A stretch of DNA of 64,000 bases from Gnetum montanum (GCA_015680685.1 MNCI01002682.1:575119-639118); one strand, 5' to 3'. Shown: positions 43,461 to 56,514, counted from the stretch's first letter. Program-made: numbers and translations. Notes: a model not told the origin generated them from the sequence alone.

Positions 43461-45323
43461 TAACAAGCAGGGTTAATAACCACTTTTTATTTTCTTTAAT
43501 TTTACAACTTTTTTGTTTTCCAGTTTTTTAGTTTTCAATTTCTTATTTTACCTTTTTGTCTTTTTATCTTTTTATGTTTTTATAAGTAATCTCATCTACC
43601 AATAAAACACTCATGTGGCTCATTGGTTGAGGTGTGTTCTATGTTATCAAGTCTCGACAATGAGCCCATTACACCCACTCATCCATTCTACAAATAAGAG
43701 GTTCTAATTTGAGGGTATAGTGATATTCTTGATATTCTTAAGACTTAAAATTATTTTTTTGTTTATTGCACCTAGAATGAAGAAGGATGGACCAAGAGGG
43801 AATGATTAGGGTGTGACATTAAGGGGAGGTGACGTTTGTGGGAGTTATCATGCAATGTGGTTGTACTAAGATCCTTATAGATCTAATGAAAAATGAGAGT
43901 AAGAGTAATCAAAAGGGCACTCAAAAATCCAATGTTGTTCTAGGGGGTCCCACTGGAAAGACATGCACCCATGCCTAAAGGTTGGCAGCTTCTCTGGATT
44001 CAACAATCGAAAAAAAGGGAGAAAAAGGAGAAAAAAAATAACAAAAAAATGAAAAGAAAAGTGCCACAAAACAAAAATCACTCCTCCATATGCCTTGTTG
44101 TTCTGGTACTCTCATAGTCACTCATCATGGGATGAAACAATGCGGTGTTACTGATCAGAGGAATGGACTTGGTCCTGATATTGGAATGACGGGTTAATGA
44201 CACATTAATCATGCTTTACATGCAGGATTCACTGTGCCCTGGGTCAGTTACCTCATGTCCCAATATCTACAATCCCTTCTATAATTCATCTCATCTCACT
44301 ATTCGTGTAATTTTCACTCATGTCGTGTGTAACATAGAATTCTTACCTCATTCCGGTGATATTTACATGTGTGTGGTTTGTGGAATCAGTGTGGATTACA
44401 TTTAACCCTTCGAGTGCCCATGGACACTTTTAAGTGTGGTTACACAAGGGCATTAAAGGTTGGAACTTGCTTTGGGGAGGACCCACTTGTGTAATTTTTG
44501 TAATTTTCACTCATGTCCCATCTTCCACACACCATTTATTACCCTTAGCATATTGCCAATGATTTTCTTTCAATTATGACTATCCCTTCGATTCAACGTT
44601 CCTATGAACCATCACATAGCCTTTTTCTCTACCATCTGAGGTCCTTATTGATAAATTCCACACCATCATAATTTTTGTGCCTTCAGAACTAGTTGAATTA
44701 CCCTGGAACCCTTTAACAATCATCTAGATGTTCTTAGTTTACATCATTTAATTTCAAAAAAATATTAAAAATTTNNNNNNNNNNNNNNNNNNNNNNNNNN
44801 NNNNNNNNNNNNNNNNNNNNNNNNNNNNNNNNNNNNNNNNNNNNNNNNNNNNNNNNNNNNNNNNNNNNNNNNNNNNNNNNNNNNNNNNNNNNNCTCTCTA
44901 CGACTCATGATTGCACGTCCCTTGCTTTCATATCCATAACTCGCTTGCTGGTACTCCAATTTTCATTCTGTTTGAACCTATTTGAACCCTAAGTGTTCAG
45001 CTTAGTTGTGGGGGAGGGGCACATGCCAAATTATGCATAAATTTTTTGAAATTCATCATCACCTGAAGGACATCTTTAAGTGTAATTTGTTGTAAAATTA
45101 AGAATAAAATGCGTCAAAAATAATTTCATCCCCTTAGCTATACCAGAAAATTAAATTTGAAAACCACCTAAGCAAAGAGGACTCAACATTATAATCTTTT
45201 GGGGACATGTTCTTCCAATAATTAACATCACACAAAAATAAAGTATATCTATTAAGGCAAGCAGTAAGGTATAACCTAACTTTGGTAACAACCTTACTAA
45301 CGATTGGCCCCGTGTGATTGAAG
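43461..45323. other. B: spacer between gag and ORF2, with assembly gap
   Basis: Non-coding, colinear with the spacers of A and C: CTGGAAAGACATGCACCCATG near 43950-43975, an A-rich tract at 44009-44060 and CTTTGGGGAGGACC at 44470. The N run 44775-44893 falls where element C has its AT-rich TATA candidate (54972-54992). Confidence 0.7.
44775..44893. other. Assembly gap (119 N)
   Basis: A run of undetermined bases inside the gag-ORF2 spacer of element B. Confidence 1.
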
Positions 45324-46091
45324 ATGACCCCAAAACGCAGACAATAGGAAGGTCCTACTCAAGGTGCGATTAAATGACCTAGGAGAGGTGAAGGACAAGT
45401 TCCTACTAAACAACATGCAAAGTAGGAGGAACAATCATTTAGTATCCACTAAGAAGACCCTGCTACTGTACAATCAAGGTAGGCAGAAGGAGGAGTTGCA
45501 GCAGCATCTGAACAGGGACGATATCTCACGTTGCCCCAAGATTGTGTTCAGACCATCCATGAAAGTTCCATATTCACTATAGTGATCATGGAATTAAACT
45601 TTGGACCTTTCACAGAATTTGCTTCAGAGGCCGTTAGGGATAACCTCAAAGGATCCTCGTTAAGTCCTACCCTCTCTGAAAGTGGTGCCTGGTACTTAGG
45701 GGAAACGTACCAATTTTGGCATAATAAAGAAGAAGGCACCACGGTTAACAATTGTGGTGTGACTATTGATTTCTCTATTCAAGCCATTTTGGAAGTATTA
45801 AACCTTCTAAATACAGGGCCAAAGGTTGCTCAAAACTAATTGGACACTTTTAGAACCGAGCAACTTAATAAACTGTTGACAGAGAATAAAAGGGTGGCGG
45901 AAGAAAAAGAGAAGGTTGACTAGGATGCCTCAATGGCACAAGTGCAAACTTACATGCATGCCAAGGCAGTCAAGGCCTTACAAGAGGAGAAACTCCAGGC
46001 CATACTTCAACGCCATCAAATGCCAAGACCTGGAGCACAAGAAAAGGGAAAGACACCCATGGAGGAGCCACTGCCACTAGGAAGTACATGA
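45324..46091 (+). pseudogene. Element B ORF2, internally deleted (768 bp)
   Basis: Starts MTPKRRQ and ends PMEEPLPLGST. It keeps the first part of the N-terminal domain (ELNFGPFTEFASEAVRDNLKG, SGAWYLGETYQFWHNKEE, GVTIDFSIQAILEVLNLLN) and a short coiled-coil piece (LLTENKRVAEEKEKVD), but lacks the LPFSCLIRKLC block and most of the coiled coil found in C. Stops are present near the start. Confidence 0.75.
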
Positions 46092-46274
46092 GTTTCATCC
46101 AATTTTGCAATCACAGGATTTTCTTTTGTGTTATGTCTCAATTTTGTTCTAACTCCACACTATGCCATGAATCCATTCTAGTTAGTCAATAATCCCATAC
46201 CTATTCACTGTGTAATCAATGGAGCTTGTTCTCACTTTAACTCGAGGACGAGTTTTCATTCAGTTGTGGGGGTA
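46092..46274 (+). promoter_or_regulatory. B: 3' untranslated stretch with polypurine tract
   Basis: Contains the AACTCGAGGACGAGTTTTC motif (46239-46257) and the polypurine tract GTTGTGGGGGTA (46263-46274) next to the LTR. Confidence 0.75.
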
Positions 46275-47210
46275 TGATGAATCAAGGTCTATCATGCCCA
46301 GTTATTGGAGCCCTGATACAAGATATGGTCTGTCAGGCCTAGTTATCGGAGCCCAGTTATCAGAGCCACAATATCGCATCTTCCGTGATATCGCGTACGC
46401 GATATTGCATCCCTGATATCGTGTCCGCCCCCACGATATCGCGTACGTGATATCATAGCCTGCCACAATGTCTATAAATAAAAGGTGGCACACTTGGTTT
46501 TGGGCATTAGGAAGTCAGTTTTAGAGTTAGTTTTGATTTTAGTTTTCACTTTTCTCTCAACCCTTTTCCTCCCAATGTATGCCCGCAGTGTGGTGAATGT
46601 AATTGTATGGCATCCTTTATTCGAGTGTGACGTGCTTGGACACGCACATGACCAGCAATAAAGATTGAGATTACTTCATCATTACAACATTCACTTAGTT
46701 TAATTAATTAATTATTTAATTTTTATTTACTTCTTTCTTAGTTAATATCTCTCACCCTTAAACTCCTGTTAAATGTGGAATGAGTACGACTTGATTATGA
46801 GCACTTAAGTGTGACTACTTGGTAACCCAGTAGCGTACCTAGGATTTGCGCTTGGTAATCCTAGTGGTAGTCATGCACGAAGTCCAAGGTGTGTACAGAT
46901 GATCGAGGAACGGATGCTGATCGCACTTAGGCTAGCTTAGATTCTCTCTCACCCTTCTCTTCTAGCTTAGTTAATATTATCTTCCATTGCCTTCAGGAGT
47001 AGCATTAGCATAGGAAGAGATCATACATCTCACTCTGGACTAAACCATACATGACAAAGTTAACACTAGTCTAGGTGGGAAGATAGTGAACAGCGACCTA
47101 AGGATAACTGTCTAGATACCACAACTAGTCCGTCTGCGGAGTTCGACTGGATCGTGCGTGAAATGCTCGTATTCGTATGGTTGAGTGTAGGGGTACTTCG
47201 ACACTCATCA
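46275..47210 (+). repeat. 3' LTR of element B (936 bp)
   Basis: TGATGAA...CTCATCA edges. U3 holds a dense series of palindromes (GATATCGCGTACGCGATATT at 46385-46410, CGATATCGCGTACG at 46434-46447) ahead of TATA TCTATAAATA at 46471-46480. Confidence 0.9.
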
Positions 47211-47215
47211 ACTGG

Positions 47216-48100
47216 CTTGCCTGGGCTCATGGAAAGATTTAACTTATTGTGTGTTGAACAATTGCTTTTTGTTTGGGCTCTCAAGTTTGTAGATAAACAT
47301 GGCCCCAGAAGAAAAGGTTTTGTAAATGATATAAGGTCCTTCCCACAATATTTAGGACTTAGTTCACTGTGAAACATGTGTGGGATTCTATTAAAGGACC
47401 TTGTCTCCAACTTAAAATTTTACTTTCCTTATTCTAAGATCATGACATTTTTTATTGAATGCCTTATGCACTTTATTCAATGACAAGGCCACTAGTTGAT
47501 TCTCATCTAGTACATTAAGGTTGATGAATCTTTCTTTTTGTGCTATGCTAAGGTCAAGATCAAGGTCATAGGTTGTTGAAAGTGTACAGAGCTTGAATTG
47601 GATAGGGAGAGTTGGAAGTTTTTCATACACCAGCTCATAGGGAGAGTACCCTATAGGGAGTTTCCATGTGGAGTTGTAGACCCAAAGGGCATCATTAAGT
47701 TTAATTCTCTAGTCTCTCCTATATTTGCTAATTATTCACATTAGGATTTTTGAGATCTGCTTGTTGGTAACCTCTACTTGATTATTGCCCTGTGGGTGGT
47801 AGGGTGTTAATTTATATTTAACCCCCAAGTGTTGCATAAGCTTGTGAAAAGTAGCACCTATAAACTAAGTACCAGTGTCAAAAATTAATGCACGTGGCAC
47901 TCTAAACCTTTTTACAACATTTTTTTGTACAAACCAAGTAGCAATAGATGATGTACAATCAATGATGACTTCTACTTCTACCCATTTTGTGTAGTAATCA
48001 ATGATAACTATTATGTATGTCTTTCCATTTGACATGGATGTGATGGAACCCATGAAGTCTACACCCAAGTGTTAAAGTGTTTTAGTAGTTGGATATACTT
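47216..48100 (-). pseudogene. pol: Element E integrase
   Basis: Minus-strand Athila-type integrase. The core reads VDFMGSITSMSNGKTYIIVI (first Asp), PRALIFDTGTQF (second Asp) and PYHPQ...QVEVTNKQI (third residue Glu). The tail is NSTWKLPIGYSPYELVY (partly reconstructed across a stop) and KERFINLNVLDENQLVALSL at 47630-47412. Unlike D, all three catalytic positions are still readable, though stops and frameshifts intervene. The left end meets the ACTGG duplication of element B. Confidence 0.85.
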
Positions 48101-49150
48101 TTCATTTTCCTCTATTTGAGTGGTTATTCCACCATCTTGTTGAATGCATTTATAAGAGTGGATGAATTGGTGAGCATCCTTCAAGATTATTGGCCAGTAA
48201 TACCCTACCATCAGGATCTTAATGGTTGGACATCTTCCTACATAGTGACCCCCCACAAGAAGCGTCATGAGTATTAGCATCAGGAACACACTAACAAAGC
48301 AGGCCATCGATGCACACCTTGTAAAGATGTTCATTGATTTCAATGAAGTGTTTGGCTTGATGAAGAAACTGTTGTTTCTTACTATGGTCCAAGTCCTGTG
48401 ACACCTCTTGAGTGAGAAGATAAATGAGGATTCCATCATGTCATTTTGGTTCAGTGGGAACTTGTTTATTTATTACACTGGCAAAGAGAAGTTCATCAGG
48501 AAATTGATTAGAGTGTAGGTTCTCCTCCTCTTTATTATTTAATTGTAATCAAAACAAGTATTAGAGACCATGTTCTTAGTTTTCTTTTGATCTACTATTA
48601 TAAGATCAAACTATTGCAAGATCACTAGCCATCATATGACACAGCGGCTCACCTTCGGCTTCTTCATGAGGAAGCGAATGGCACTGTGATATATGTGCAC
48701 AAATACTTTGTATCCGAGCACATGGTTCTTGAACTTCTCTAAGGCATACATCATTACCATTAGCTCTTTCTCTGTTATGGTGTAGTTAAGTTGTGCACCC
48801 AAAATGCTTTGGCTTATGCAATGGATGTAATAAGGACATTTCTGATTAACCAACTACGTAAGCACAACTTTGAAGGCATAGTTCGATGCGTCCATCATGA
48901 TGTAAAATGGATGAGACCAATCAATTGATTGTAGAATTGAAGTTTCTATAAGCTTCTCCTTAAGCTACTGGAATGCCTTTTTGCATTCCTTGGTCCATAC
49001 AACCAATGGTTTAGTGATCATAGAGAAATTCTTTATGAATCTCCGAAATAGCTAGTATGTCCAAGGAATGATTGGACATCTTTATTGGTTTCTAGTTAGC
49101 GGGTTATTCCTTGGATGATCCTAATATTTTTAGGCTCCACCTCAATCTCT
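48101..49150 (-). pseudogene. pol: Element E RNase H and integrase zinc-binding region
   Basis: RNase H is seen at 48853-48632: YYIHCISQSILGAQLNYTIT, EKELMVMMYALEKFKNHVLG and HSAIRFLMKKPKV, the gypsy pattern. The zinc-binding region ahead of the integrase core reads GGHYVGRCPTIKILMVGYYW and DAHQFIHSYKCIQ (48265-48130), an H-H-C-C arrangement. Frames are broken between the two. Confidence 0.8.
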
Positions 49151-49700
49151 ACTTGTGAGATTATATGCCCCAACACAATGTCCTCTTGAATCATTAGATT
49201 GCTCTGTTGCCAATTGAGTTAAAGATTGATCTCCATGCACCTGTTAAGCACTTGCTCAAGGTAGTCCAAAGCTTGCTTAAACATAACATCATAGGTGGAG
49301 AAGTCATCCATGAAAAATTCCAGCTTGCTACCAATCTACTACTAAAAAAAATACTTAGGACCATGCATTTGAATATTGTAAGGGCATTGCATAGACCAAA
49401 CAACATCTTTTGATATACAAAAGTCTCCCAGGGACTTGTGAATGTACTTTTTCCCTTATCCTCTAGTGCAATCTGAATTTGATTATAGCCATTACAACCA
49501 TCTAGAAAGATATAATAGTAATGCCTAGAGATAGTGTCCAACACTTGGTCGACAAATGGTAATGGGAAATGATCTTTGAACATCACCATGTTCAATAACT
49601 TGAAATTAGTACACACCCTCCACATTCCACCTTTTTTTGGCACAATTACAAGTTGGCTAACCCACTTACTATCTATAATTGGATAGATGAATCCCACCTT
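49151..49700 (-). pseudogene. pol: Element E reverse transcriptase
   Basis: The minus-strand frame from 49697 reads MGFIYPIIDSKWVSQLVIVP, KKGGMWRVCTNFKLLNMV, KDHFPLPFVDQVLDTISRHY, FLDGCNGYNQIQIALEDKGK, STFTSPWETFVYQKMLFGLC. A frameshift follows, after which the catalytic box reads LEFFMDDFS (49311-49303 region). The blocks and their order place it with Athila. This is the best-preserved pol domain in the window. Confidence 0.85.
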
Positions 49701-50559
49701 GAGGAGTTATTCAATTTCCTCTTTGATGATCTGCTTCAATTTGGGATTTAGCCATTGCTATGGCTTCCTCTATTTTGTTGATGGAAGGATCAGTATAGAT
49801 GCAATGCTAACATATCCTAGGATCAATCCTAGTGATTTTAAGATATGAGCAAGAAAAGGCTGTTGGTCATTTATTAACCACATTTAGTAGCTTCTCTTTT
49901 TGTTTAAGAGCAAGGTTGACATTGATTATTACTAGCTTATCATTTTTGAGAAATGCATACTCCATGTTGGTAGATAGAGTTTTCAACTCTAAGGAATCAT
50001 GTTTAAAATTGTCACGGATTTCCAACTCTTTCCAATAAATATCATCAAGTTCATCATCAAAGAGTTGGTGATGAACTTGCTCTAGTTCATTCATGCCTTC
50101 AACATAGGCACATGTTAGACTCTTAGTTGGTTCCATGCAAAGTGTCACAATGTTCTCCACTAATCCCAAGGGAACAATGATGGATTAATCTACCAATTCT
50201 GAACGAATGTTACTCTTCTTGAAAGGAGGCAGGTTCCAGGGTTTGTACATTTCATAAAAAATCAAGTTAACACCAAAAATTGAATTAAGAAGGGTCTTAC
50301 ATGGATCATTTATTGTAATCTACAAGTAGATGAGGGGACTTCCAGGATCAATTCTTTTCTTGGGAAGTTTTCCAACCTTTATCCAATCAGATACAACATG
50401 GGTTAACATAACTGTTCGGATCTTGGAAGGTGTTTTGTTTGAAGGGTTCTTGAAGGGAATAGATGTAGAGGATTAAGAAGACATAGGATGACTAGCCACA
50501 TGAGTCAGTGAAGGCTTTGTAGGACTATTGGTTTAGAAGAATGGTCTTTTATGGGATTT
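49701..50559 (-). pseudogene. pol: Element E protease region and RT linker
   Basis: The minus strand gives DPCKTLLNSIFGVNLI followed by YEMYKPWNLPPFKKSNI and PLGLVENIV (50300-50130), the Athila-type protease; the catalytic Asp position is Asn, as in D. An acidic linker (50169-49867: HQLFDDELDDIYWKELEI) leads to RT. The right edge is the GGTTT duplication of element C. Confidence 0.7.
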
Positions 50560-50564
50560 GGTTT

Positions 50565-51546
50565 TGATGAGTGGCGAGGTACTCCTACACTCAACCATAT
50601 GAAACAAGCATAGCACGCATGATCTGATCGAACTCCACAGACGGACTAGTTGTGGTACCTAGACAGTCATCCTTAGGTCGCAGTTCGCTGTCTTCCCACC
50701 TGGACTAGTATTTATATTTTTCATGTATGGTTTAGTCTAGAGTGAGGAGTATGATGTGTTCCTAATTCTAACGCTACTCCTGAAGGTAGTGGAATGTAAG
50801 ATTAACTAAGCTAAGCTAGGAGGAAAAGGGTAAGAAAATATAATCTAGCCTAAGTGCGACGAGCAACCGATTCCTTGATCAACCGTACACATCTTAGACC
50901 TCGTGCACGACTACCACTGGGATTACCAAGCGTAGATCCTAGGTATGCGATTAGGCTACCAAGTAGTCACACTTAATGCTCGTAATCAAGTCGTACTCAT
51001 ACCGCATTACTAGCCTAAGTGCGATGAGCAACCAATTCCTTGACTAACCGTACACATCTTGGTGCATGACTACCATTGGGATTACCAAGCATAGATCCTA
51101 GGTACACCACTGGGTTACCAAGTAGTCACATGAAGATGCTCGTAATCAAGTCGTACTCATTCTGCATTAAAATAATTAAATAAACAAAGTGACTGCTGCA
51201 ATGATGAAGTAATCTTGATCCTTATTTTCGGTCATGTACGTGTCCAAGTACATCACACTCGAATAAAGGATGTTGTACAATTACATTCACCACACTGCGG
51301 GTAGACACGAGAAAATAAACTATCTCTGGAGTGGCCAAACTGCCAGAGCTTCGCTACTTCTAACTCCTAATCTAACAACTAATGATGAACAAGGGAGAGC
51401 CGCTTATTTATAGACATTACGGTGGACTGCGATATCGCGTACGCGATATCGTAGGGAAGACGCGATACCGCGAGGGGATGCGATATCACGACTGATGCGA
51501 TATCGTGTACGCGATATCGCAGCTTATGCAATATTGCGTCCCATCA
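50565..51546 (-). repeat. 3' LTR of element C (982 bp)
   Basis: TGATGAG...CCATCA edges. U3 (minus strand) has GCGATATCGC at 51429-51438 and 51511-51520 plus near-copies, ahead of TATA (minus CTATAAATA, 51405-51413). The body holds a duplicated block of about 150 bp (units near 50860 and 51011, TAGCCTAAGTGCGA). Confidence 0.9.
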
Positions 51547-51718
51547 TACCCCCACGATTGAATAAAAACTCATCCTCGAGATACAAGGAGAATGAGCTCC
51601 ATTGATTACACAGTGGATAGGTATGAGATTATTAATTGGAAAAAACAAAAAATGAAATGATGCCTCAGTGTGGGAAGACACAACACAGAAAAATACTACA
51701 ACTACAAAAAAATGGAAC
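51547..51718 (-). promoter_or_regulatory. C: polypurine tract and 3' untranslated stretch
   Basis: On the minus strand CGTGGGGGTA abuts the LTR (51547-51556). The CTCGAGGATGAGTTTTTATT motif at 51560-51580 is the family signature before the tract. Confidence 0.75.
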
Positions 51719-54505
51719 TCATGTAGTTCCTGGTGGTGGTGGCTCCTCCATGGGTGCTTTCCCTTTGTCATGTGCTCCAAGCTTTGAAGGTTGATGACAC
51801 TGAAGAATGGCTTGGAGCTTCTCCTCTTCAGTCCAAGGATCTTGTGTCGTCCATGCTAGTGTTCCAATGTTTAACGGAGTCGGCACTTCCCATGGATAGG
51901 GTAGTTGTGGAAACATCTGATTAGCTTTAACATACCATGCCACGAACACCTGTCATTCCTCTTCATAGGCTCTGGCTTTATCTTTGTATTCGTGAAGCTC
52001 TGTTAGCCGTTGAGCCAAGTCGGTTGCAACATCTTTTTGTCCTTGGTAGCTTTCTTTTACCACCTCAAGTTCAGAATTTGCAACATCCAATTTTTCAACC
52101 AGCTTCTTGCGTTCTACAAATTCTTCTTCATACTTGAGATGGGTGGAAGCTACCTACTGCTCGAGCTCTATTCTCGGGCATCCTACTATTAACATGGCAA
52201 GGTTGGCATATCTAAGGTTTTCCAACTCCATGTATTCTATCAAGTCTTGGATTTGCAGGTCCCGATTTTTAACTTCCGCTTGGTGCGCGAAGGCGTAAGT
52301 GTCCAATATGGCCCTTCAATCAGTGTGTTGAGCACTGATGTTGTTGATTTGAGCCTTGGCCATATGGATCTCCTTCTCCAGGATTTTTTTGTACATCCCC
52401 ACTTGATCATGAAAATGCTCCTTCAGCTTCTCGTGTCGTTTAGCCTCATTCTACCACGCGCTTATCTCAATTGCTGATTTTTGACGAATAACATGTACCT
52501 TCTCCATTGAGAGGGTTCGATTCTCTCTAGCTAAATGGCTTACATATCGGTTGATCCAAATGAATTGTTCTCGTAGCTGATGAAAGTGTTCATCAAGAAC
52601 ATTCTTTTGTTTCTCCACAGAGGTCAACTGGAGGTTATCAGCAACCAACTGCTTGTTTTCTTCTTCTAAGGCCTTGAGTGCCTTAATATATGCATGAGTT
52701 TGCACCCTTGTTGTAGAGGCATCCTAAGTGGCCATCTCCTTTTCTTCTGCCACCTTCTTATTTTCTATGATCAACTTTGTGAGTTACTTCATTCTAAAGT
52801 TTTCTAGCTGGTCTGCGTGAAAAAATTGCAAAGGGTCCCACTGTGCTTGTAAGACTACGAGCTACTCTTGTAGTTTCTGCACTTCAGCTTTAGCATGCTC
52901 TGCCCTTACTTCGGATATGACTAGCTTCCCCTTAGTGAAAATGAGGTTTGATTGAATTGTTGTTACATCCTAGGGGATTTCAAACAAAGACATCATTACT
53001 TGTCCTGTTTGAAGTAATTTGTCAAGTACATCCTCATGTTCCGCAGGAGTTATTGAGGTTCCAGCAAGAGTTTGAGAATCCCATGCTTCTGAAAGATCTG
53101 CCGGTGGCACAACAAGTACATTAAAGGATTCTTTAATATGGTCAGCAACCACTTCAGTAGCTCCTGCGACATCCTAGTGTTGCATGACCACCACAGTGGC
53201 CCCTTCACCAGTCTCTAACTGCACTTGAAAAGATGCCACGTTTCTTGAGATCTATTGTGACCATCTACTTTCCCCTTCTTCTGTTTGAATTGATAATTCA
53301 TCCCTTATGCAATTTAATGAAATAGTATGCTGCTCGGCATCATCGATGACGTGGAAGAGGTTTGCGTCATCACGACTTCCCCAACTAATTTTCTTAGTGA
53401 TGGCCCTAAGATGGCTCATTGACGGTCTGTAGTCTTGCGGTGGTGGCGGTTGATCCCGGCCTATGCTGGGCCCTACTTCTTATTGTTGGCTGGGACCCGT
53501 GGCTGGAGGTTGACTGGGTCCTGCAAGTTGAGTTGCAGGTGATCCAGTCATCTATTCTTCTTCTTCATTTGGTCTTAGCTCTTCACCTGTGCTCTTTCTT
53601 GGAGCTGGCACCTTTAGTAGTTTAGCATAAGAAGCATTCTGGGCTTTTTGGAGGACATCATTTGTGTATCCCTGAATACCAGCCCGTTGGCACAGTTTTC
53701 TGATAAGGCAGGAAAAAGGCAATGCCATTTTCCCTGACTTCCATTCTTCAAATCGCCTAAGGATCTCCGTCAAATAAAGATGGGGAAGGTTGGCATTAAC
53801 CTTTCCCATCAACACTACACATCCCCTAGCTGCATACATCGATATTCTTTTAAAACCTTTTGTGGGGAAGAGATGATAGGTTCCAATTTTGAAATAAATT
53901 CTCTTTTCCGTCATCAATTCTCCAAAAGTTTTATCTCTGCCATAAGCCTTCTCTAACCAATCCTTTCGCACATCAGGGTCTGATCATGTAGATAACCAAG
54001 CAACATGGGGGCCTGAATTCAGGAGGTTTAACACTTCCAAAATCGTCTGCACAAAAAAGTCTACTGTCAAACCACAAATGTTAACCGTGGTGCCTTGCTC
54101 CTTATTGTGCTAGAACTGGTACGTTTCACCTAAGTACCAGGCATCGCATTCAAAGAGGACAAGCCATAAGGGAGACCCCTTGAGGTGATCCCTAACAGCC
54201 TCAGGAGTGAATTATGCAAAAGATTCAAAGTTTAACTCCACAATCACTGCAACAAATGTGGACTTCTCATGGATAGCTTGAACACACTCCGGGGGCAACA
54301 CGAGTTGTTGTCCTGGTTCAGGTGCAGTAGCAGCTCCTCCTTCTGCTTGCCCAAACCATCTCATAGGAGGTTCTTCTTGATGGATGCTGAATGATTGCAC
54401 CTCCTATTCTACATGTTGTCCAGCAGGGACTTGTCTTCCACCTCTCCGAGGTTGTTTCACTCCACCTTGAATAGGACCCTCCTACTGTGTACGTTTCGGG
54501 GCCAT
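51719..54505 (-). pseudogene. Element C ORF2 (longest copy; plant-transposon-protein-like domain and coiled coil)
   Basis: Starts MAPKRTQ at 54505 and ends PMEEPPPPGTT at 51719, about 929 codons with stops. In order: a Gln/Gly-rich lead; an N-terminal domain with VQAIHEKSTFVAVIVELNFE, CDAWYLGETYQF, GLTVDFFVQTILEVLNLLN, RIYFKIGTYHLFPTKGFKRI, and the block KMALPFSCLIRKLCQRAGI (near 53720-53670); an acidic linker (NEEEE); a long coiled-coil region rich in Leu, Gln, Glu and Lys (53200-52000, for example ALEEENKQLVADNLQLTSVE); and a tail with WTEEEKLQAILQ. The first domain has the layout of the putative plant transposon protein domain. No enzymatic motif is seen. Confidence 0.7.
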
Positions 54506-56355
54506 CTACAATCACACGGGCCAAGCATTAGTAAGGTTTTTTTTAAAGTCAAGTTATACCTTACTACATGCCTTTAATTAAAGATCTTATGTTATCATGT
54601 GATCATGCCCAAAAATTACAATAATGGGTCCTATGACTTCAGTGGGTTTCACTTTAATCTCCCAGTGTACCTAAGGTCATATGATTTTTGGCACAATTTT
54701 TCTAAGTGTTAGTCTTAATTACCCTAATTGATGTCCTTTGTGAGATGATGAATTTCAAAAAATTTATGCACTATTCGGCATGTGCCCTCCCCCACGACTA
54801 AGCTAAACACTCCGGGGTCAAGTAGGTTCAAACGGAATGAAAATTGGAGTACTAGCAAGCGAGTTATGGAGATGAAAGCACAGGATGCACAATTGCAAGT
54901 TGTAGAGAGAAATTTGAAAAACTTCCCCTGTGTGAATAGTTGCAAATAATGTTGATTAGCATAGGGGGGTCATGTATATATATATATTTATTGAAGTTAG
55001 GGCACTTAGAGAATGTACTAAATTTTTAATATTTCTTTGAAATTAAATGATGTAAACTAAGGACATATGGACTAAAGGGTTCTAGGGTAATTCAACTAGT
55101 TTTGAAGGCATGAAAATTATGATGGTGTGTTTATCAATAAAGACCTCGGATGGGAGAAAAAGGCTATTTGATGGTTCATAGGAATGTTAAGGGAAAGAAT
55201 ATCATGAACAATACGCTGAGGGTAATAAATGGTGTGTGTGAGCTATGTCATAAGTGAAGATTACAAAAAAAATTACATAAGTGGGTCCTCCCCACAACAG
55301 GTTTCAACCTCTAATACCCTTGTGTAACCACACTTAAAGTGTCTGTGGGCACTAGAAGGGTTAAATGTAATTCGCACTAACTCCACAAAACACACACATG
55401 TAAATATCATCAGAATGAGATGAAAATTCCATGTTACATGGGTCACGAGCTACAATTACACGAACAGTGAGATGAGATGAACTATAGAAGGGATCGTAGA
55501 GATTGGGACATGAGGTAATTGACCTAGGGCACAATGAATCCTACGTGTAAAGCATGATTAAGGTGTCATTAACCCATCATTCCAAGATTAGGACCAAGTC
55601 CATTCCTCTAATCAGTGACATCGCATTGTTTCATCCCATGATGAACAACTATGAGAGTACCATAACAACAAGGCGTATGATCACTTGGCGTTTTATGCAA
55701 TGGAGGAGTGACTTTTGTTTTGTGGCACTTTTTTTTTCTTTTTTTCTTTTTTTTCTTTTTGAATTTTACTGAATCCAGAGAAATCGCCAGCCTTCAAGCA
55801 TGGGTGCATGTCTTTCCAATGGGACTCACTAGAGCAACATTTGATTTTCGAGTGCCTTTTTGATTACTCTTACTCCCATTTTTCATTAGATCTACAAGCC
55901 CCCCCGTACAACCACATTGCATGATAACTCCCACAGATGTCACCAAAGAGAATCCACAAGTCCCCTTGATGTCACACCCTAATCATTCCCTCTTGGTCCA
56001 TCCTTCTTTATTCTGGGTACAATGAATACAAAATTAATTTTAAGTTTAGAAATTTCAAGAATATCACTATACCCTCGAACAAAACCTCTTATTTATAGAG
56101 TGGATGAGTGGATGTAGTGGGCTCACTGTTCCAAATAATTGACTACTCATGACTTAATAACATAAAACACACCTCAACCAATGATCCACATGAGTGTTTT
56201 ATTCGTAGATGAGATTACTTACAAAAACGAAAAAAGACAAACACACAAACACACAAAAAGATAAAAAGATAGAACAAAAAGTTTAAAAATGAAGAACTAG
56301 AAAACAAAAACTTGAAAAATAAAAGAAAATGAAAAATATTTATTAACCCTACTTA
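54506..56355. other. C: spacer between gag and ORF2
   Basis: Non-coding 1.85 kb, colinear with B (43461-45323). It includes a pyrimidine tract (55726-55762; purine-rich on the element strand) and the AAAGACATGCACCCATGC block (minus strand, about 55800-55825). The promoter candidate is listed separately. Confidence 0.7.
54972..54992 (-). promoter_or_regulatory. C: AT-rich TATA candidate upstream of ORF2
   Basis: On the minus strand AAATATATATATATACATG lies about 470 bases before the ORF2 start. Downstream, AGGGGAAGTTTTTCAAATTT aligns with the GAGGGGAGTTTTTGTCATTT found at a similar distance after the TATA box of D (14500-14530), so the two TATA candidates are in equivalent places. Confidence 0.45.
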
Positions 56356-56514
56356 TTATTGAAATGGGGGGTATCCCCCATAAGTAATCGGTTGAGTATG
56401 GAAAGGATTAATAAATGAAAGATAAAGATCCTTGCATGTTGGAGGTATTGGAACTGGTCCATACTGATCCCATTGGGGTTCACACACTTGATTGTAATAA
56501 ACATAGTGGGCCAC

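Larger units (their letters stand above)
37138..47215 (+). mobile_element. Element B: gag-plus-ORF2 LTR element without pol, inserted in E
   Basis: A plus-strand element (37143-47210) flanked by the target duplication ACTGG (37138-37142 and 47211-47215). LTRs are 908 and 936 bp. The internal region holds a primer site, gag, spacer, ORF2 and polypurine tract but no pol. It is lengthened by the family G solo LTR at 38134-41410 and interrupted by a 119-base gap (44775-44893). Confidence 0.9.

Noticed and set aside
52010-54577. Several plus-strand frames of 60-76 codons over ORF2 of C
   Set aside because: They are antisense to ORF2 and have no equivalent in A, B, D or E.
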